Positions 12,201-21,282 are shown, counted from the stretch's first letter. The stretch: 64,000 nt of DNA from Ostrinia nubilalis (GCF_963855985.1 NC_087119.1:2892001-2956000), one strand, 5' to 3'. The notes: a model not told the origin generated them from the sequence alone. Numbers and translations are program-made.

Positions 12201-15200
12201 GGCGCCATCTGTTCGGCATTTCCCTGTACTTACTTCTGTTCCAAAAACAGTTTAGTCGTGGAGTTGGAACCACAAATAGCTTGGTGCAACATAAAATGTT
12301 AGCAAGTCTCCAAATCACAATTTGAAAATCATACTTTTCATGAACTTCCTCAAAATTGGGTAGCTTGGGGAGTGTGTAGGCTAAGTCATCCGTTTTTGTC
12401 TGAGGTAACTTAAAGAGCTTCGTCCTCCTGCAAGAGAGACTAATGCCCATTTTCACCATCAATCCCTAATTTTTCAAGTGAGCCTTATGAAAACACTGTT
12501 ACGTGTTACCATTCACGGGTCACTTAAAAATTAGGGATCGATGGTGAAAATAGGCATAAATGACCTTATGATGAACTCTTCCAAAATCACTCCAACCCTT
12601 AGTTAATGACGTCACTTTCGGGTAGTTTGTAACAGTGAATGATTTTCTTCTGTAAATATAAATGTTACAAATGGTTTCTACTCAACAGTACAGGCCACGC
12701 TCTCTTGCACACCCTGTATGGATACAGTACGAAGTTCACGAACATCGACCTGTTCTCCGAGTTCTTCGTCTTGGACCTGCTCATCCAGGATGGCGAGGTT
12801 GTGGGTGCCCTGGCGTTGGACATGGACGACAGCAGTCTTCACAGGTTTGAAGGTTTCCCATTCATTTCAGCCGTTTTATTTTTATTTTTTATTTTATTTT
12901 ATTAGGGACAAAAAACAATTGTACAAACGGTTTTACAAAAAGTCTTACAGATATATCTTAAATAAATGCACAACCAGCACCGTTATCCACGAAAATAACA
13001 AATAGAACAGCTAGTTTTACGCCCGTATGCACAAACATTACTATAAGGTCTCACATTGCGCGCGAACGCACAAGGTGCCACACGAAACAATCACAGAGCT
13101 CCATTCAACGCTGTGCGTTTGATTTGCTGCTTCACTTAAGCAAGCATCGTTTGTGAATACAAGCGTTATGCCCTAATATTGCTGGATATACAAGGTCTAT
13201 TCAGCTAGCATGATAAGCTGGTACACTAGTAATCCAATCAATTACAAAAGTTTGTATTCCTCTGGAACGGACCTCGTAGTCATTGCGTAGTCTGTAGCCG
13301 TCACTCCGCCACAGTTTTTCAGTTCCAGTTCTATTGACTGAAATTTCTAATGAATCCTACCAAATGTGACGGCGTCTTGTGGAAATTTTATTTTCCTTTA
13401 TTACATTTCCTTTCATAATTTACATTAATAAACTTCTAAGAGTCTATAAAAATAGTTAAACAGAATTTTATGAAGCTACACTCAAATAATGCCCTCTCCA
13501 TCGAGAATTGGGAATGTAATGCTAACCGGCAACTGTTCCGGCAAATCGGCAAACCTTTCATGAAGTTTCATGCAAAAGCCGACAACATGTTAATATTGAG
13601 TGAGGATGATAGAGGGCGCGCTTTTTCTGAGTTTATTACGTAATTGATTTTGTGGTCCTTTTAACTTTCATTGGAATAGTAACCAGTAAAATTAACTTCA
13701 TAAAATACCATTCACGTCAATTCTCATTAAATCAAGCCTTATTTATTTCAAATACACCCAAAAACATACAAATTATGATGTCCTGCGTAGAACTAGAACC
13801 TGAAATTCGCCCATTTGTGTATCGGAGGCGTAACTCAGTTGGTAGAGTGCTCGCGTCAAGCGAGAGACCCGGGATCGATGCCCGGCGCCCCCTCAAGCTT
13901 CTGAGAAATCATTCAATGTTTTGCAAAAAGTTTTGCATTTTTTTACTCAAAATCCTTTTTCATTCAATAATTCAAGTAGTCTTCAAATGGGTTTGCATTT
14001 TTATGCAAAAGCACTATATAGACTAAGAGCTAGTGAACGCCAGACCTACGTCATTTTATAAAAGATGAAAGTTTGTCACCGTATGCTCCCAATATAGGAT
14101 AGAATGTTAGTGAATCATGAAGTTTGGGTCATTGTGGCTTTGGCAGCTATCCTAAAAAAACTTACCATAAAATCTGATTTTTATGTAAGGGCAATGATTA
14201 GAAGTTGTTTCCACATCAGCCAGACAGTTTTGACAGTTCCATCTCCTTGCCAGACAGTGTTTTTAGTATAGCTGCTAAAGCCACGATGACCCAAACTTCA
14301 TAATTCACCAACATTCTATCCTATATTGGGAGCATACGCTGACAAACTTTCAGCTTTTATAAAATGACGTAGCTCTAGCGTTCACCAGCTCTTAGTCTAT
14401 TGATGTCTCAGATCAGCGGTGAGTGACGCTAGCTTGTGTTTCAGGTTTCAAGCCAAGAACACGGTGGTCGCGACTGGCGGGTACCCTCGAATGTGGTACT
14501 CCTGCACCGCCGCACACACCTGCACCGGTGACGGCTGCGCCATGGCCACGCGGGCCGGAATACCGCTGCAGGACATGGAGTTCATACAGTTCCATCCTAC
14601 TGGTACGTATGAACTCTTTACCCTTTTTTATGCAGAACAAGGCAGGTATTTGACCACCATCGCACCTGAAGGGAGATGCAGTCCAGGATGTTACGTATCT
14701 GCCCTGAAAGTGCTTGTTAAGCCCCGGATTATTGTGTTTGGGACGGACAGGACTTTTTTGCAGGTCCGTATTAGGAGAAACGTACTTATTGTCTAACACT
14801 CATAAGAACCAAAAGCCTCTTATGGGCGAGAGTGACAGAGAAAATCCGAAATTAAAATAGGTTCAGATCCGGCTCGAAGGACCATGAGGCGCGGCTGCGC
14901 GTTTTTGTTTGTCTTTTAGGAGCTTGGCACTCATGTATTCGTAGCGAGGCTGAGATCAGAGATTTTAAATTCTAAGAACATTTTCGCTCGTAACCAGTAC
15001 TATCCAAACAAAGAAAGAAATAATAATTCGTAATGAGATTTTTATCTTGGAACATTTTGTGGTAACAGGCATGTATGGCTCCGGCTGCTTGATGACGGAG
15101 GGTTGCCGCGGGGAAGGCGGCTACCTGGTCAACAGCGAGGGCCAGCGATTCATGGAGAAGTATGCGCCCAACGCCAAGGACCTGGCCAGCCGGGACGTGG

Positions 15201-18200
15201 TCTCCCGTTCCATCGCCACGGAGATACGGCAAGGTTGGCTGACTTTCTTAGGGTGGATCCGACCAAACAAGAGTAAATATGTATTAATCTCAGAATAAAT
15301 CGTCAGTTTTGACATATTTCGCATACAGAAACTGTCAATGTGCCAGTTATACCAGGAGTTATTCTCGGATAAAAGTTTGGTCGAATCGGGCCTTAGTCAT
15401 AGTCATAAATGTTTATTGCATCATGTTGGTACATTTGGATCATAAATAATCATAGTTAACTCTCTCTTGGTCACAGACGTCACAGGGGTTGGTTCGATGT
15501 ACACCGCGCGAAATTACCTACCTGTTTACTGTGTATTTTCTATTAGTATGTCCACAAAATAAAAAGCAAAAAAGTAACTTAAACTCGTTGTTTTAAGAGG
15601 TATGATAAGCAAAATAAGGTTTTGATTACTGAGAATTCCCGTAAGTCGATATTGGGGGAAAAGAAATAAATACCTGAAAAATTCTTTGAGACCGTAATGA
15701 ATGAAGTCTGTATACCTAGAACCCTCGGTGCGCGAGTCGGACTTGCACTTGGTCGTTTTTATGCAGTGAGAATCCCACATATCATGCTACCTGTTGTTCC
15801 GTATCATTTTCCTGAAAAAGTAAAATCGATTGAAAACCAACGAGTGCTAGCCGCTTGACGATAATTTACCAGGTATTTAATTGTTTTCTGGTTTCCAAAA
15901 CTGGGACTGCTTAATATAATAAAGCAAAGTCTTTGCTGACCATGCAGGATACTGAGCTCAAGCCTTCTACTATCAAGTCAAATCTATACTAATATTATAA
16001 AGCTGAAGAGTTTGTTTGTTGGTTTGTTTGTTTAATTGAACGCGCTAATCTCCGGAACTACTGGTCCGATTTGAAAAATTATTTCAGTGTTAGGTATCGA
16101 GGAAGGCTATAGGTTATACAACATCACGGTACGATCAATAGGAGCAGACCAACAATGAAAAATGTTGCGAAAACGGGTTTTCACGCGTACGAAGTCGCGG
16201 GCACAGCTAGTGAAAAATAAATGGGTATCTGTTGCGATGTTAAGAAATTCGTGAAATGTCAGTAAACTACATATTTAATTCAGATTTTTCAAAATTGGTA
16301 AATACAACTTCTTGTGCAATGTATTATTATTCTTATTGAAGAATATCTTATGTATCATTTTCAGGCCGCGGCGTTGGTCCAAAGAAGGACCACATGTATC
16401 TCCAGCTGCACCACCTGGCGCCAGAAGTGATTCATGAGAGACTTCCCGGCATTTCGGAGACGGCGTTCACTTTCACTGGCGTCGACGTCACGAAGGAACC
16501 CGTCCCCATCATCCCAACCGTTCACTACACCATGGGGGGCATCCCTATCAACTTTAAAGGAGAGGTAATTATTATTCTATTTAGAGTGTAGAAAATGATT
16601 CATGTGCTATGATCACTGCAACAGCCTGCTATGTTACACATTAGGTAACTAAGGCTGAGTTACCCCATTGTACTTTAACTTTAACAAACGTCAAAAATCT
16701 GTCAATCTCCATACAAAAAACACCCGTTTTTGTTCTAGTTACGATTCATAGTAAGTTGCTGCAACTCGGCCTTAGTACGTATATTTTTATCGGTATGCCT
16801 TCTTTCATCTGAGGGCTTATTGTGAGTTTACATCAAACGTCCTCACTAGTGAGCGCGTTAAAAAATAAAAATGTGAAAGTCTGATCGAGTGCGCAATACC
16901 GAGGTGCTACGACGAGCCTATGTGGGTGGCATTGAGGCCTATACATAAATGCGTCGCCAGCTTCAATAGTGTGGTCACGTATCACGTATGACGGACGAGA
17001 GGATGGCGAAGCGCAACTTCTACTCTGAACTTGAGGAGGGTAAGCGGAAACATGGCGGTCAACTCCTCAGGTACAAAGATGTACAGAAGCGGCACATGAA
17101 AAGATGCAACATTGAGCCCTGGAAGGTTTGGCAGCACAGCATCCAGAATGGCGGGAGATTATGAAGAGGTAAGTCCACGAGTTCGAGGTGCAGCGTACGA
17201 CTGAACTCGACGCGAAGCGCGATGACTTGAAGGCCCGTCCATCTGCCGCCATTCCCTATAACTATGTTGGCGGCGTGCTCAGATGCCCTCAATGCGCGAA
17301 GGATTTTACCGCGCAAATAGGCTACGTAAGCCATCTTCGGGCACACCAGCGCCGCCAAGACAGCTAGGAGTCGGAGTGGTCGCCATGACCGAAATCGGTC
17401 GGATCATCATCATCATCATTCTACTCTATTTCAGGTGGTTATGTTCCAAGATGGCTCGGACTGTGTAGTGCCGGGTCTGTACGCAGCTGGCGAGGCCGTC
17501 AGCAACTGTCACGGCGCCAACAGGCTGGGAGCCAATTCTATCCTAGACATCGTGGTCTTTGGGAAGGCCATCTCCATCGATATTGGAAAAAAGAACAAAC
17601 CTGGGGAAAAGCAGATGACTCTGAAAGACGTGAGATTTTCAGCGATTACTCCATATTTACTTTTATCTGTATCTATGAAGAAAAAAGGTTGGAAATGCGC
17701 AAGCCTCTTGTACTGCCTGTTGCGCCTTACGCAATGACCCTTATTAGCCGTCAAAGAAAACGGCTGGCAGTCTCCATCTCATCATCAGCTGCAGGATATT
17801 AATTCATTTTGTTTTCAGAACCTGGTCGAGTCAAGTCTGGACAACCTGGACAAAGTACGAAATGCAAACGGGTGCGCGCCCACCTGCGAACTACGCGAGG
17901 GCATGCGCTTCACGATGCAAAACAAGTGCGGCGTGTTCAGAGAAGCCAAACTGCTTGATGAAGGTAAGTTTACCTTTTTTCTTGAGTAAAAGCCCGTTCA
18001 TGTAACCATTTATTCAATGGGAGAGGACTGGTCAGATGTCTGTTGGGTTTTTGCAGTGAGTGTAAAATTTTCTTCAACTTGAAAAACGTGACTGTAATTG
18101 AAAGGCTGTTGAATTGCTGGAGCACAAATATACTAAAGCCTGGTCCGTGAGCACGTAGAATCCCGTCCAATGACTACCCATCCCTACCTGCGTCTGTGCG

Positions 18201-20527
18201 ACGGGCGCCCGCTGTGAGTGTGCGAGCGCGACAGCAACATAATTACGCGCGAGCGATAGGAATGGGTAGCTTGGGGTCATTGGACGGGATTCTACGTGCT
18301 CACGGACCAGGCTTTAGTAATATCTCCCTTTGTTTTATGCTTACACGTTTGGTATATGTCAGTATGACTGTGCCACGTTTGAAGCATTTGGGAATAAAAT
18401 ACTAGCCAGCTCATTCTCAATGCAATATAACATGTTGACTCACCCTAATACATAAATGTTACGTAGCAAACATGCTTCTTCACGAATATGAATAGACAAC
18501 AGTTAGAAAAATGTCTATTCGGGTATTTTCCGCACATTTTCGATTGCAACAACAGGTCATTTAACTGCTCTACTCGCCAACAGCGAACACAGAAATCCAA
18601 AAGTGGTACAAGACCTTCGAAGAGATCCGAGTGTCCGACCGTCGTCTGAACTGGAACAGCGACCTGGTCGAGACGCTGGAGCTGCAGAACATGCTGCAGA
18701 CGGCCGTGCAGGTGGTCGCGTGCGCGCGCAACCGCACCGAGAGCCGCGGCGCGCACTTCCGCGACGACTTCCCCAAGAGGGAGGACGAGATGGACTACAG
18801 CAAGAGCACAGAAGGACAGGTGAGCTGCTCAACATTGAACCTATTAGGCCGGGTTCCCACCGGTCTTTTTGGAAGGCCTGACGGCGGTACAAATTGTATG
18901 AAGCTGTTCACATTATCCCGGATCCGGCATTTTCGCCGAGTCCGGCATTTTTACCGAGCGTTTTGTCGCTACAAAAATCCGGCAAAATCACCGGACCGGA
19001 GTAATGTGAACGAGTTGCGGCCCACCCCGCTGCGCCCGTGCTTCCCGCCCCGCCCCGCCCGTGCTCCCCGCACTTCATTCGGCTCGGATTTCGGATCCGG
19101 TGATCCGGTGTAATGTGAACACCGGTGTCCGGTTTCCGGCAGAAATGCCGGTCCGGCATAGTGGGAACCCGGCCAGAGGCGCTCATAGGGGCGACTTTCC
19201 TATGGAAACGACTGACATCAGCTGAACGATGTCACCAATAGCTGCGGCGCGCACTTCCGCGACGACTTCCCCAAGAGGGAGGACGAGATGGACTACAGCA
19301 AGAGTACAGAAGGACAGGTCAGCAGCCTTATTGTATTCAGGTGACTTCCCCAAGCGCGAGGACGAGCAAGCCCTACGGAAGGATGTCAGCTGTTCACGTC
19401 ATTTGTTGTGAGTTAATATTGTTCCGCCTCTTGGGAACGACGTCTCTGAATGAGGATGGACGGCCTACAGCAATCCTGCAGACAGTTGAGACTCATTCTT
19501 TTAACGACGCCGCGCTCGTAAGGAGCTAGAACACAACAATCCCTAAGGTTGTCTCTTATTAAAGTGACGTCCTACTACAGCGTTAAGGTTCCTATCAAAG
19601 TCTGAACGTTTCCCATCCAAGAATGGCATCCGCCGTATGTATGAACTGGTCGAGACGCTGGAACTGCAGAACATGCTGCAGAGAGCCGCGGCGCGCACTT
19701 CCGCGACGACTTCCCCAAGAGGGAGGACGAGATGGACTACAGCAAGAGTACAGAAGGACAGGTCAGCAGCGTTATTGTATTCCGGTTGTGTTTAGAGGCG
19801 AATTCCCCAAGAAGGAGGATGAAATGGACTACAGCAAGAGCACAGAAGGAGAGGTCATTAGCCTTATTGTATTCAGGTTGTGTTTAGAGGCGACTTCCCC
19901 AAGCTCGAAGACGAGCAAGCCCTACGGAAGGATGTCAGCTGCTCACGTCATTTGTTGTGAGTTAATATTGTTCCGCCTCTTGGGAACGACGTCTCTGAAA
20001 GAGGATGGACTGACTACAGCTAACTGCAGTAAGTCTAAAGTTATAATTTATTAAAATTACGAATTTTAAGGACAACTTCCTTGCACGTCAGGATGAGGTC
20101 TACTGTACAGCGAAGGATCAGGTACGGCCGCCCGCTGACAGCACATCAACAAACCTTGTCTAAAAAAATCAAAACCTACTGGGTTTCGTCGTTATGTAGC
20201 AAGATGATCTGCTAACGACTGTTCTCAAAATACAGTTTAAGTTACAGAAGTCTCATCTCTGACCCCCTTATTACAAAAAGTTAGACCCATTTAGTATGGA
20301 AATGTCATTTTAAACCAGAGTTCATCCCGGGTTTAACTTTTTTGTAATAAGGCCCTGAATGTCTAATTTTTCAGACAAAGAAGCCTCTCGAGCAGCACTG
20401 GCGGAAGCACAGCACATCCTTGGTGGACTTAGCCTCGGGGAAGGTGACCATCGGGTACCGACCGGTCATCGACAAGACCCTCACTGCTGAAGTGGAGACC
20501 ATTCCACCAGTGCCGAGGGTGTACTGA
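4587..20527 (+). CDS. SdhA: Succinate dehydrogenase flavoprotein subunit (SDHA-like), 11 coding exons
   Basis: This gene encodes the FAD-carrying subunit of mitochondrial complex II. It oxidises succinate to fumarate on the matrix side and passes electrons to the iron-sulfur subunit. Eleven exons join in phase with GT-AG ends (exons 4587-4806, 10478-10551, 11375-11547, 12689-12844, 14445-14602, 15069-15233, 16365-16564, 17435-17629, 17819-17963, 18584-18819, 20375-20527) to give 624 residues. Visible motifs are the dinucleotide fold [10 protein letters not shown] (about residue 30), the flavin-linking His in [11 protein letters not shown] (His61), [30 protein letters not shown] and [10 protein letters not shown], so all active-site His and Arg residues are present. 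Two conserved loops are each one residue short (FGKKVAKR and [12 protein letters not shown]). The start is uncertain: the first 16 residues do not look like a mitochondrial presequence, so an upstream exon is probably missing. Divergence from typical insect SDHA suggests a paralog. Confidence 0.93.
4996..5140. mobile_element. MITE family B, copy 1
   Basis: Inverted ends cgcccgtattcaca / tgtgaatacggacg. A second copy lies at about 13018-13166. Confidence 0.7.
5185..5355. mobile_element. MITE family C, copy 1
   Basis: Inverted ends ctaggcgcagaccatcg / cgatggtcggcgcctag. Inverted relative to the copy at 5966-6164. Confidence 0.8.
5475..5665. mobile_element. MITE with long inverted ends
   Basis: Ends caatgagggttttcgcgaat / attcgcaaaaaccctcattg, followed by a near-palindromic tccgccagatgg / ccatctagcgga. 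In intron 1. Confidence 0.7.
5679..5860. mobile_element. MITE with ggcccggtttccac ends
   Basis: Inverted ends ggcccggtttccac / gtggaaaccgggtc, with internal inverted agcggagaa / ttctccgct. In intron 1, directly after the previous MITE. Confidence 0.65.
5966..6164. mobile_element. MITE family C, copy 2, with a 28-bp insertion
   Basis: Same family as 5185-5355. A 28-bp segment absent from the other two copies lies after gcgcacattac at about 6053-6080 and ends in a second acattac, as if it brought its own duplication. Confidence 0.8.
6556..7750. repeat. Large inverted repeat, about 265-bp arms
   Basis: Arm 6556-6819 is the near reverse complement of 7477-7750 (for example accaaaccacactaccagta on one arm and its complement on the other). 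The 657-bp spacer contains another small inverted-repeat element (about 7019-7275). Probably one element with very long ends or two opposed copies. A transcript of intron 1 would fold into a long duplex here. Confidence 0.8.
7019..7275. mobile_element. Small inverted-repeat element in the spacer
   Basis: Ends ttagtccgtca and tgacggactaat are inverted copies about 240 bp apart. No duplication was confirmed. Confidence 0.4.
7942..8001. repeat. Two tandem 30-bp units, each with a CACGTG E-box
   Basis: Units 7942-7971 and 7972-8001 differ at two positions and each contains gcacgtgtag. Seen directly; function unknown. Confidence 0.7.
8018..8471. mobile_element. MITE family D, copy 1 (454 bp)
   Basis: Inverted ends cagtcgcggaatgaaaaggt with TA on both sides (8016-8017 and 8472-8473). 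Homologous to 62716-63353. Confidence 0.85.
9045..9684 (+). mobile_element. Non-autonomous Helitron with internal tandem repeats
   Basis: Starts tctatacttataataaatct after A and ends ccgctag before T, the Helitron pattern without target duplication. Contains a (GTCT)n run (about 9165-9198) and three units of about 136 bp beginning aattcccacgggaac. A related copy lies at 57252-57718. Confidence 0.75.
9697..9805 (+). mobile_element. Possible LINE 3' tail fragment
   Basis: Resembles common lepidopteran LINE tails (agcctacttgcaaaaataaa). Weak, by memory only. Confidence 0.3.
10478..10551 (+). CDS. SdhA: SDHA-like exon 2
   Basis: A 74-bp exon encoding [18 protein letters not shown] and then SDWLGDQ, the strongly conserved segment after the flavinylation motif. 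The acceptor is tctttag and the donor gtaagt. It joins exon 1 within a Gly codon and ends in phase 0. Confidence 0.92.
10680..10868 (+). mobile_element. LINE or SINE tail fragment in intron 2
   Basis: Contains ctggttcgaactccgcca, then gagagtgaataggcacttac and ctgcatctcacat before an A-run. Related tails appear inverted at 14627-14700 and 27330-27400. Confidence 0.45.
11134..11334 (-). mobile_element. Non-autonomous Helitron
   Basis: On the minus strand it runs from tctatacttttactaatatt to a CTAG end (11134-11137), with the family's usual internal words (agcgacacagacagagttac on +). In intron 2. Confidence 0.65.
11375..11547 (+). CDS. SdhA: SDHA-like exon 3
   Basis: Encodes residues 99-155, including [15 protein letters not shown] and [10 protein letters not shown]. 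The stretch [15 protein letters not shown] replaces the usual [16 protein letters not shown] and is one residue shorter. The acceptor is ttccag, the donor gtgagt. It ends with two bases of an Arg codon. Confidence 0.92.
11628..11894 (-). mobile_element. tRNA-derived SINE, full length
   Basis: The 5' end (11894 leftwards) has tRNA-like boxes (tggtgtagtgg and ggttcgattcc). It is followed by a body with tttctgtgacgggtctgggt, a second module with agatggcgctgtgtgag, and a TTTA tail. In intron 3. A truncated copy lies at 41755-42010 and its central module at about 810-905. Confidence 0.75.
12442..12557. mobile_element. MITE in intron 3
   Basis: Inverted ends atgcccattttcaccatc and gatggtgaaaataggcat, then inverted ccctaattttt. 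Confidence 0.65.
12689..12844 (+). CDS. SdhA: SDHA-like exon 4
   Basis: Encodes [20 protein letters not shown] and the following segment ending DMDDSSLHR. The acceptor is caacag. The donor gtttga is weak, but the reading frame continues exactly into exon 5. Confidence 0.9.
13018..13166. mobile_element. MITE family B, copy 2
   Basis: Homologous to 4996-5140, sharing ttcaacgctgtgcgtt and caagcatcgtttgtgaatac. In intron 4. Confidence 0.7.
13824..13892 (+). mobile_element. tRNA-like head of a SINE
   Basis: A 69-nt cloverleaf-like stretch with A box taactcagttggtagagtg and B box gggatcgatgccc. The acceptor stem has one mismatch, and the base before the anticodon is G rather than U, so it is a tRNA-derived SINE head or relic rather than a working tRNA. 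In intron 4. Confidence 0.5.
14019..14399. mobile_element. Fold-back MITE with about 130-bp arms
   Basis: Arms 14019-14150 and 14268-14399 are near-perfect reverse complements, from tagactaagagct at one end to cttagtcta at the other. It ends 45 bp before SDHA-like exon 5. Confidence 0.85.
14445..14602 (+). CDS. SdhA: SDHA-like exon 5
   Basis: Encodes [36 protein letters not shown] and EFIQFHPTG, the last carrying an active-site His. The usual GGYGR reads GGYPR here. The acceptor is tttcag, the donor gtacgt. A long fold-back MITE ends 45 bp upstream of the exon. Confidence 0.93.
14627..14700 (-). mobile_element. LINE tail fragment after exon 5
   Basis: aaggcaggtatttgaccacc and atcgcacctgaagggagatg match the 27330-27400 copy. 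It starts 24 bp after the exon 5 donor. Confidence 0.4.
15069..15233 (+). CDS. SdhA: SDHA-like exon 6
   Basis: Encodes [37 protein letters not shown] and [10 protein letters not shown], with the conserved Glu and catalytic Arg region. The acceptor is aacag. The donor gttggc is weak but in phase. A MITE begins 14 bp after the donor. Confidence 0.92.
15247..15396. mobile_element. MITE family A, copy 2
   Basis: Same family as 4402-4535 (shared core aaatcgtcagttttgacata and ends cttaggg / ccttag). It starts 14 bp after the donor of SDHA-like exon 6. Confidence 0.75.
15690..15770 (-). repeat. Fragment of a CCGGCCAAGT-type repeat
   Basis: gaaccctcggtgcgcgagtc and acttgcacttggtcgttttt match, inverted, the start of the 54002-55062 repeat. 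Confidence 0.5.
15983..16210 (+). mobile_element. Non-autonomous Helitron, textbook ends
   Basis: Begins tctatactaatattataaag after A and ends cgcgggcacagctag before T. Length 228 bp, in intron 6. The clearest of the family in this window. Confidence 0.85.
16365..16564 (+). CDS. SdhA: SDHA-like exon 7
   Basis: Encodes [39 protein letters not shown] and [20 protein letters not shown], including the conserved substrate-site His in TVHYTMGG. The acceptor is tttcag, the donor gtaatt. It ends in phase 0. Confidence 0.94.
16651..16774. mobile_element. MITE family E, copy 1
   Basis: Ends aaggctgagttac / caactcggcctta. Related copies lie at 53039-53160 and 55432-55548. Confidence 0.65.
16880..17421 (+). 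mobile_element. 3' end of a LINE, broken, with a zinc finger
   Basis: In pieces it reads [40 protein letters not shown] and, after frame breaks, [20 protein letters not shown] followed by [10 protein letters not shown] and a stop. This is the C-terminal region of a lepidopteran LINE polyprotein with a C2H2-type finger. It ends in an ATC repeat 14 bp before the exon 8 acceptor. Confidence 0.7.
17435..17629 (+). CDS. SdhA: SDHA-like exon 8
   Basis: Encodes [20 protein letters not shown] and then [20 protein letters not shown], the capping and substrate-binding Arg region. Most SDHA proteins have five residues between GEA and HGANRLG; this one has four. The acceptor is ttcag directly after a LINE-derived tail, and the donor is gtgaga. 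Confidence 0.93.
17819..17963 (+). CDS. SdhA: SDHA-like exon 9
   Basis: Encodes [38 protein letters not shown] and AKLLDE, the start of the C-terminal helical domain. The acceptor is tttcag, the donor gtaagt. It ends with one base of an Ala codon. Confidence 0.93.
18134..18316. mobile_element. MITE in intron 9
   Basis: Long inverted ends: aaagcctggtccgtgagcac on the left and its complement on the right, extending through agaatcccgtccaatgac. Confidence 0.75.
18584..18819 (+). CDS. SdhA: SDHA-like exon 10
   Basis: Encodes [60 protein letters not shown] and SKSTEGQ. The ESRGAH motif is a family hallmark. The acceptor is caacag, the donor gtgagc. Its 3' part is copied several times in the next intron. 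Confidence 0.93.
18847..19174. mobile_element. MITE in intron 10 with a second inverted pair inside
   Basis: Outer ends ggccgggttcccac / gtgggaacccggcc. Inside, gttcacatta at 18906 and taatgtgaac at 19111 form another inverted pair around ccggatccgg-rich sequence. Confidence 0.75.
19237..20120 (+). pseudogene. Decayed tandem copies of the 3' part of SDHA-like exon 10
   Basis: Intron 10 holds several broken repeats of the exon 10 segment that encodes [20 protein letters not shown]. One near-perfect copy spans about 19239-19317. A longer one at 19644-19761 also keeps [19 protein letters not shown] sequence but has an internal deletion that shifts the frame. Weaker copies lie at about 19339-19377, 19795-19853, 19886-19930 and 20068-20113. 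The better copies still end at a donor-like gtcagc. A larger unit (about 19237-19460) is itself repeated at about 19680-20025. None is an intact exon. Confidence 0.8.
20263..20355. mobile_element. MITE family F, copy 1
   Basis: Ends cccccttattacaaaaagtt / aacttttttgtaataagg. It ends 20 bp before exon 11. The second copy is at 60293-60411. Confidence 0.6.
20375..20527 (+). CDS. SdhA: SDHA-like exon 11 (last, with stop)
   Basis: Encodes [20 protein letters not shown] and then [20 protein letters not shown], ending IPPVPRVY and TGA at 20525-20527. Other SDHA proteins usually end in IRSY, so the C-terminus is slightly altered. The acceptor is tttcag. Confidence 0.93.
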   Translation, partial: TKKPLEQHWRKHSTSLVDLASGKVTIGYRPVIDKTLTAEVETIPPVPRVY

Positions 20528-21016
20528 GGCGAGTACGTCTTACTTGGTTCAAGTACTCCACCAATTTCCACCAAGGCTCGAGTTCACCAATTTGTTCAAT
20601 AGAACAGTCTTTGTCAATGAGAAACGGCTAGTTTTGTTGCGATGTTGATAATGTTTTTCTTCGGGACTATGATTTTAAATAGAGTTCCCAGTCTGTTGCT
20701 CATGGATCCTAGTAAAATTAAAATTGGTAGATTCATTCAAAGTTGAATTTAATATGACGGTAGGTATTTGATATTGTAAACGTGCATGTCAAAGATTATG
20801 TAGTGACGGCAACATTTTGAAATTGTTGTGCGTTACTTACATAATACTGGCAAACAATAGTGTACTTAAATCCCAGAAATCTTGTCCTATAGAAGCTTCA
20901 TTGAGATTATAGATTTGGTGAACTTGAGCCTTAGGGGTCTAATTATTGTACTAAAAAGTATAGTTTTGTTCTGTCAGCTATCTAGTCAGCAAGTTGATGG
21001 TATAACTTGTCATTGT

Positions 21017-21022
21017 AATAAA
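21017..21022 (+). promoter_or_regulatory. Candidate poly(A) signal of the SDHA-like gene
   Basis: An AATAAA lies 490 bp after the stop codon, in an AT-rich stretch with no other gene. It is the first canonical signal I noticed; the 3' end is unproven. Confidence 0.35.
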
Positions 21023-21282
21023 TGCTGCTAGTTTGTTATCATCAGTTGTGATGGTAATGTATGTTCAGCTATCTTATAGTAATCATGATAGAGTAATTTT
21101 TTATGGATTCTGCCCGATGAAATTTATTTATTTTTGAAGTTATTGTATAAAAAAGCTATCATGGTTGTAATGTCTTTGTCATGTTAAAATTGGTATGAAA
21201 TATAATCTTTTTCATATTAACTGAGTTCTATTTAATTCTAACTTGGTCCTTATTATTCGTTTTGGTGCTTTTAGGATAATTA

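Noticed and set aside
13824..13892. Possible functional tRNA gene
   Set aside because: The position before the anticodon is G instead of the invariant U, the T loop reads atcgatg, and it runs into SINE-like sequence, so I treat it as tRNA-derived.
18557..18892. Open frame of 111 codons antisense to exon 10
   Set aside because: Shadow of the real exon, Arg/Ser-rich as expected from reverse reading of GC-rich codons.
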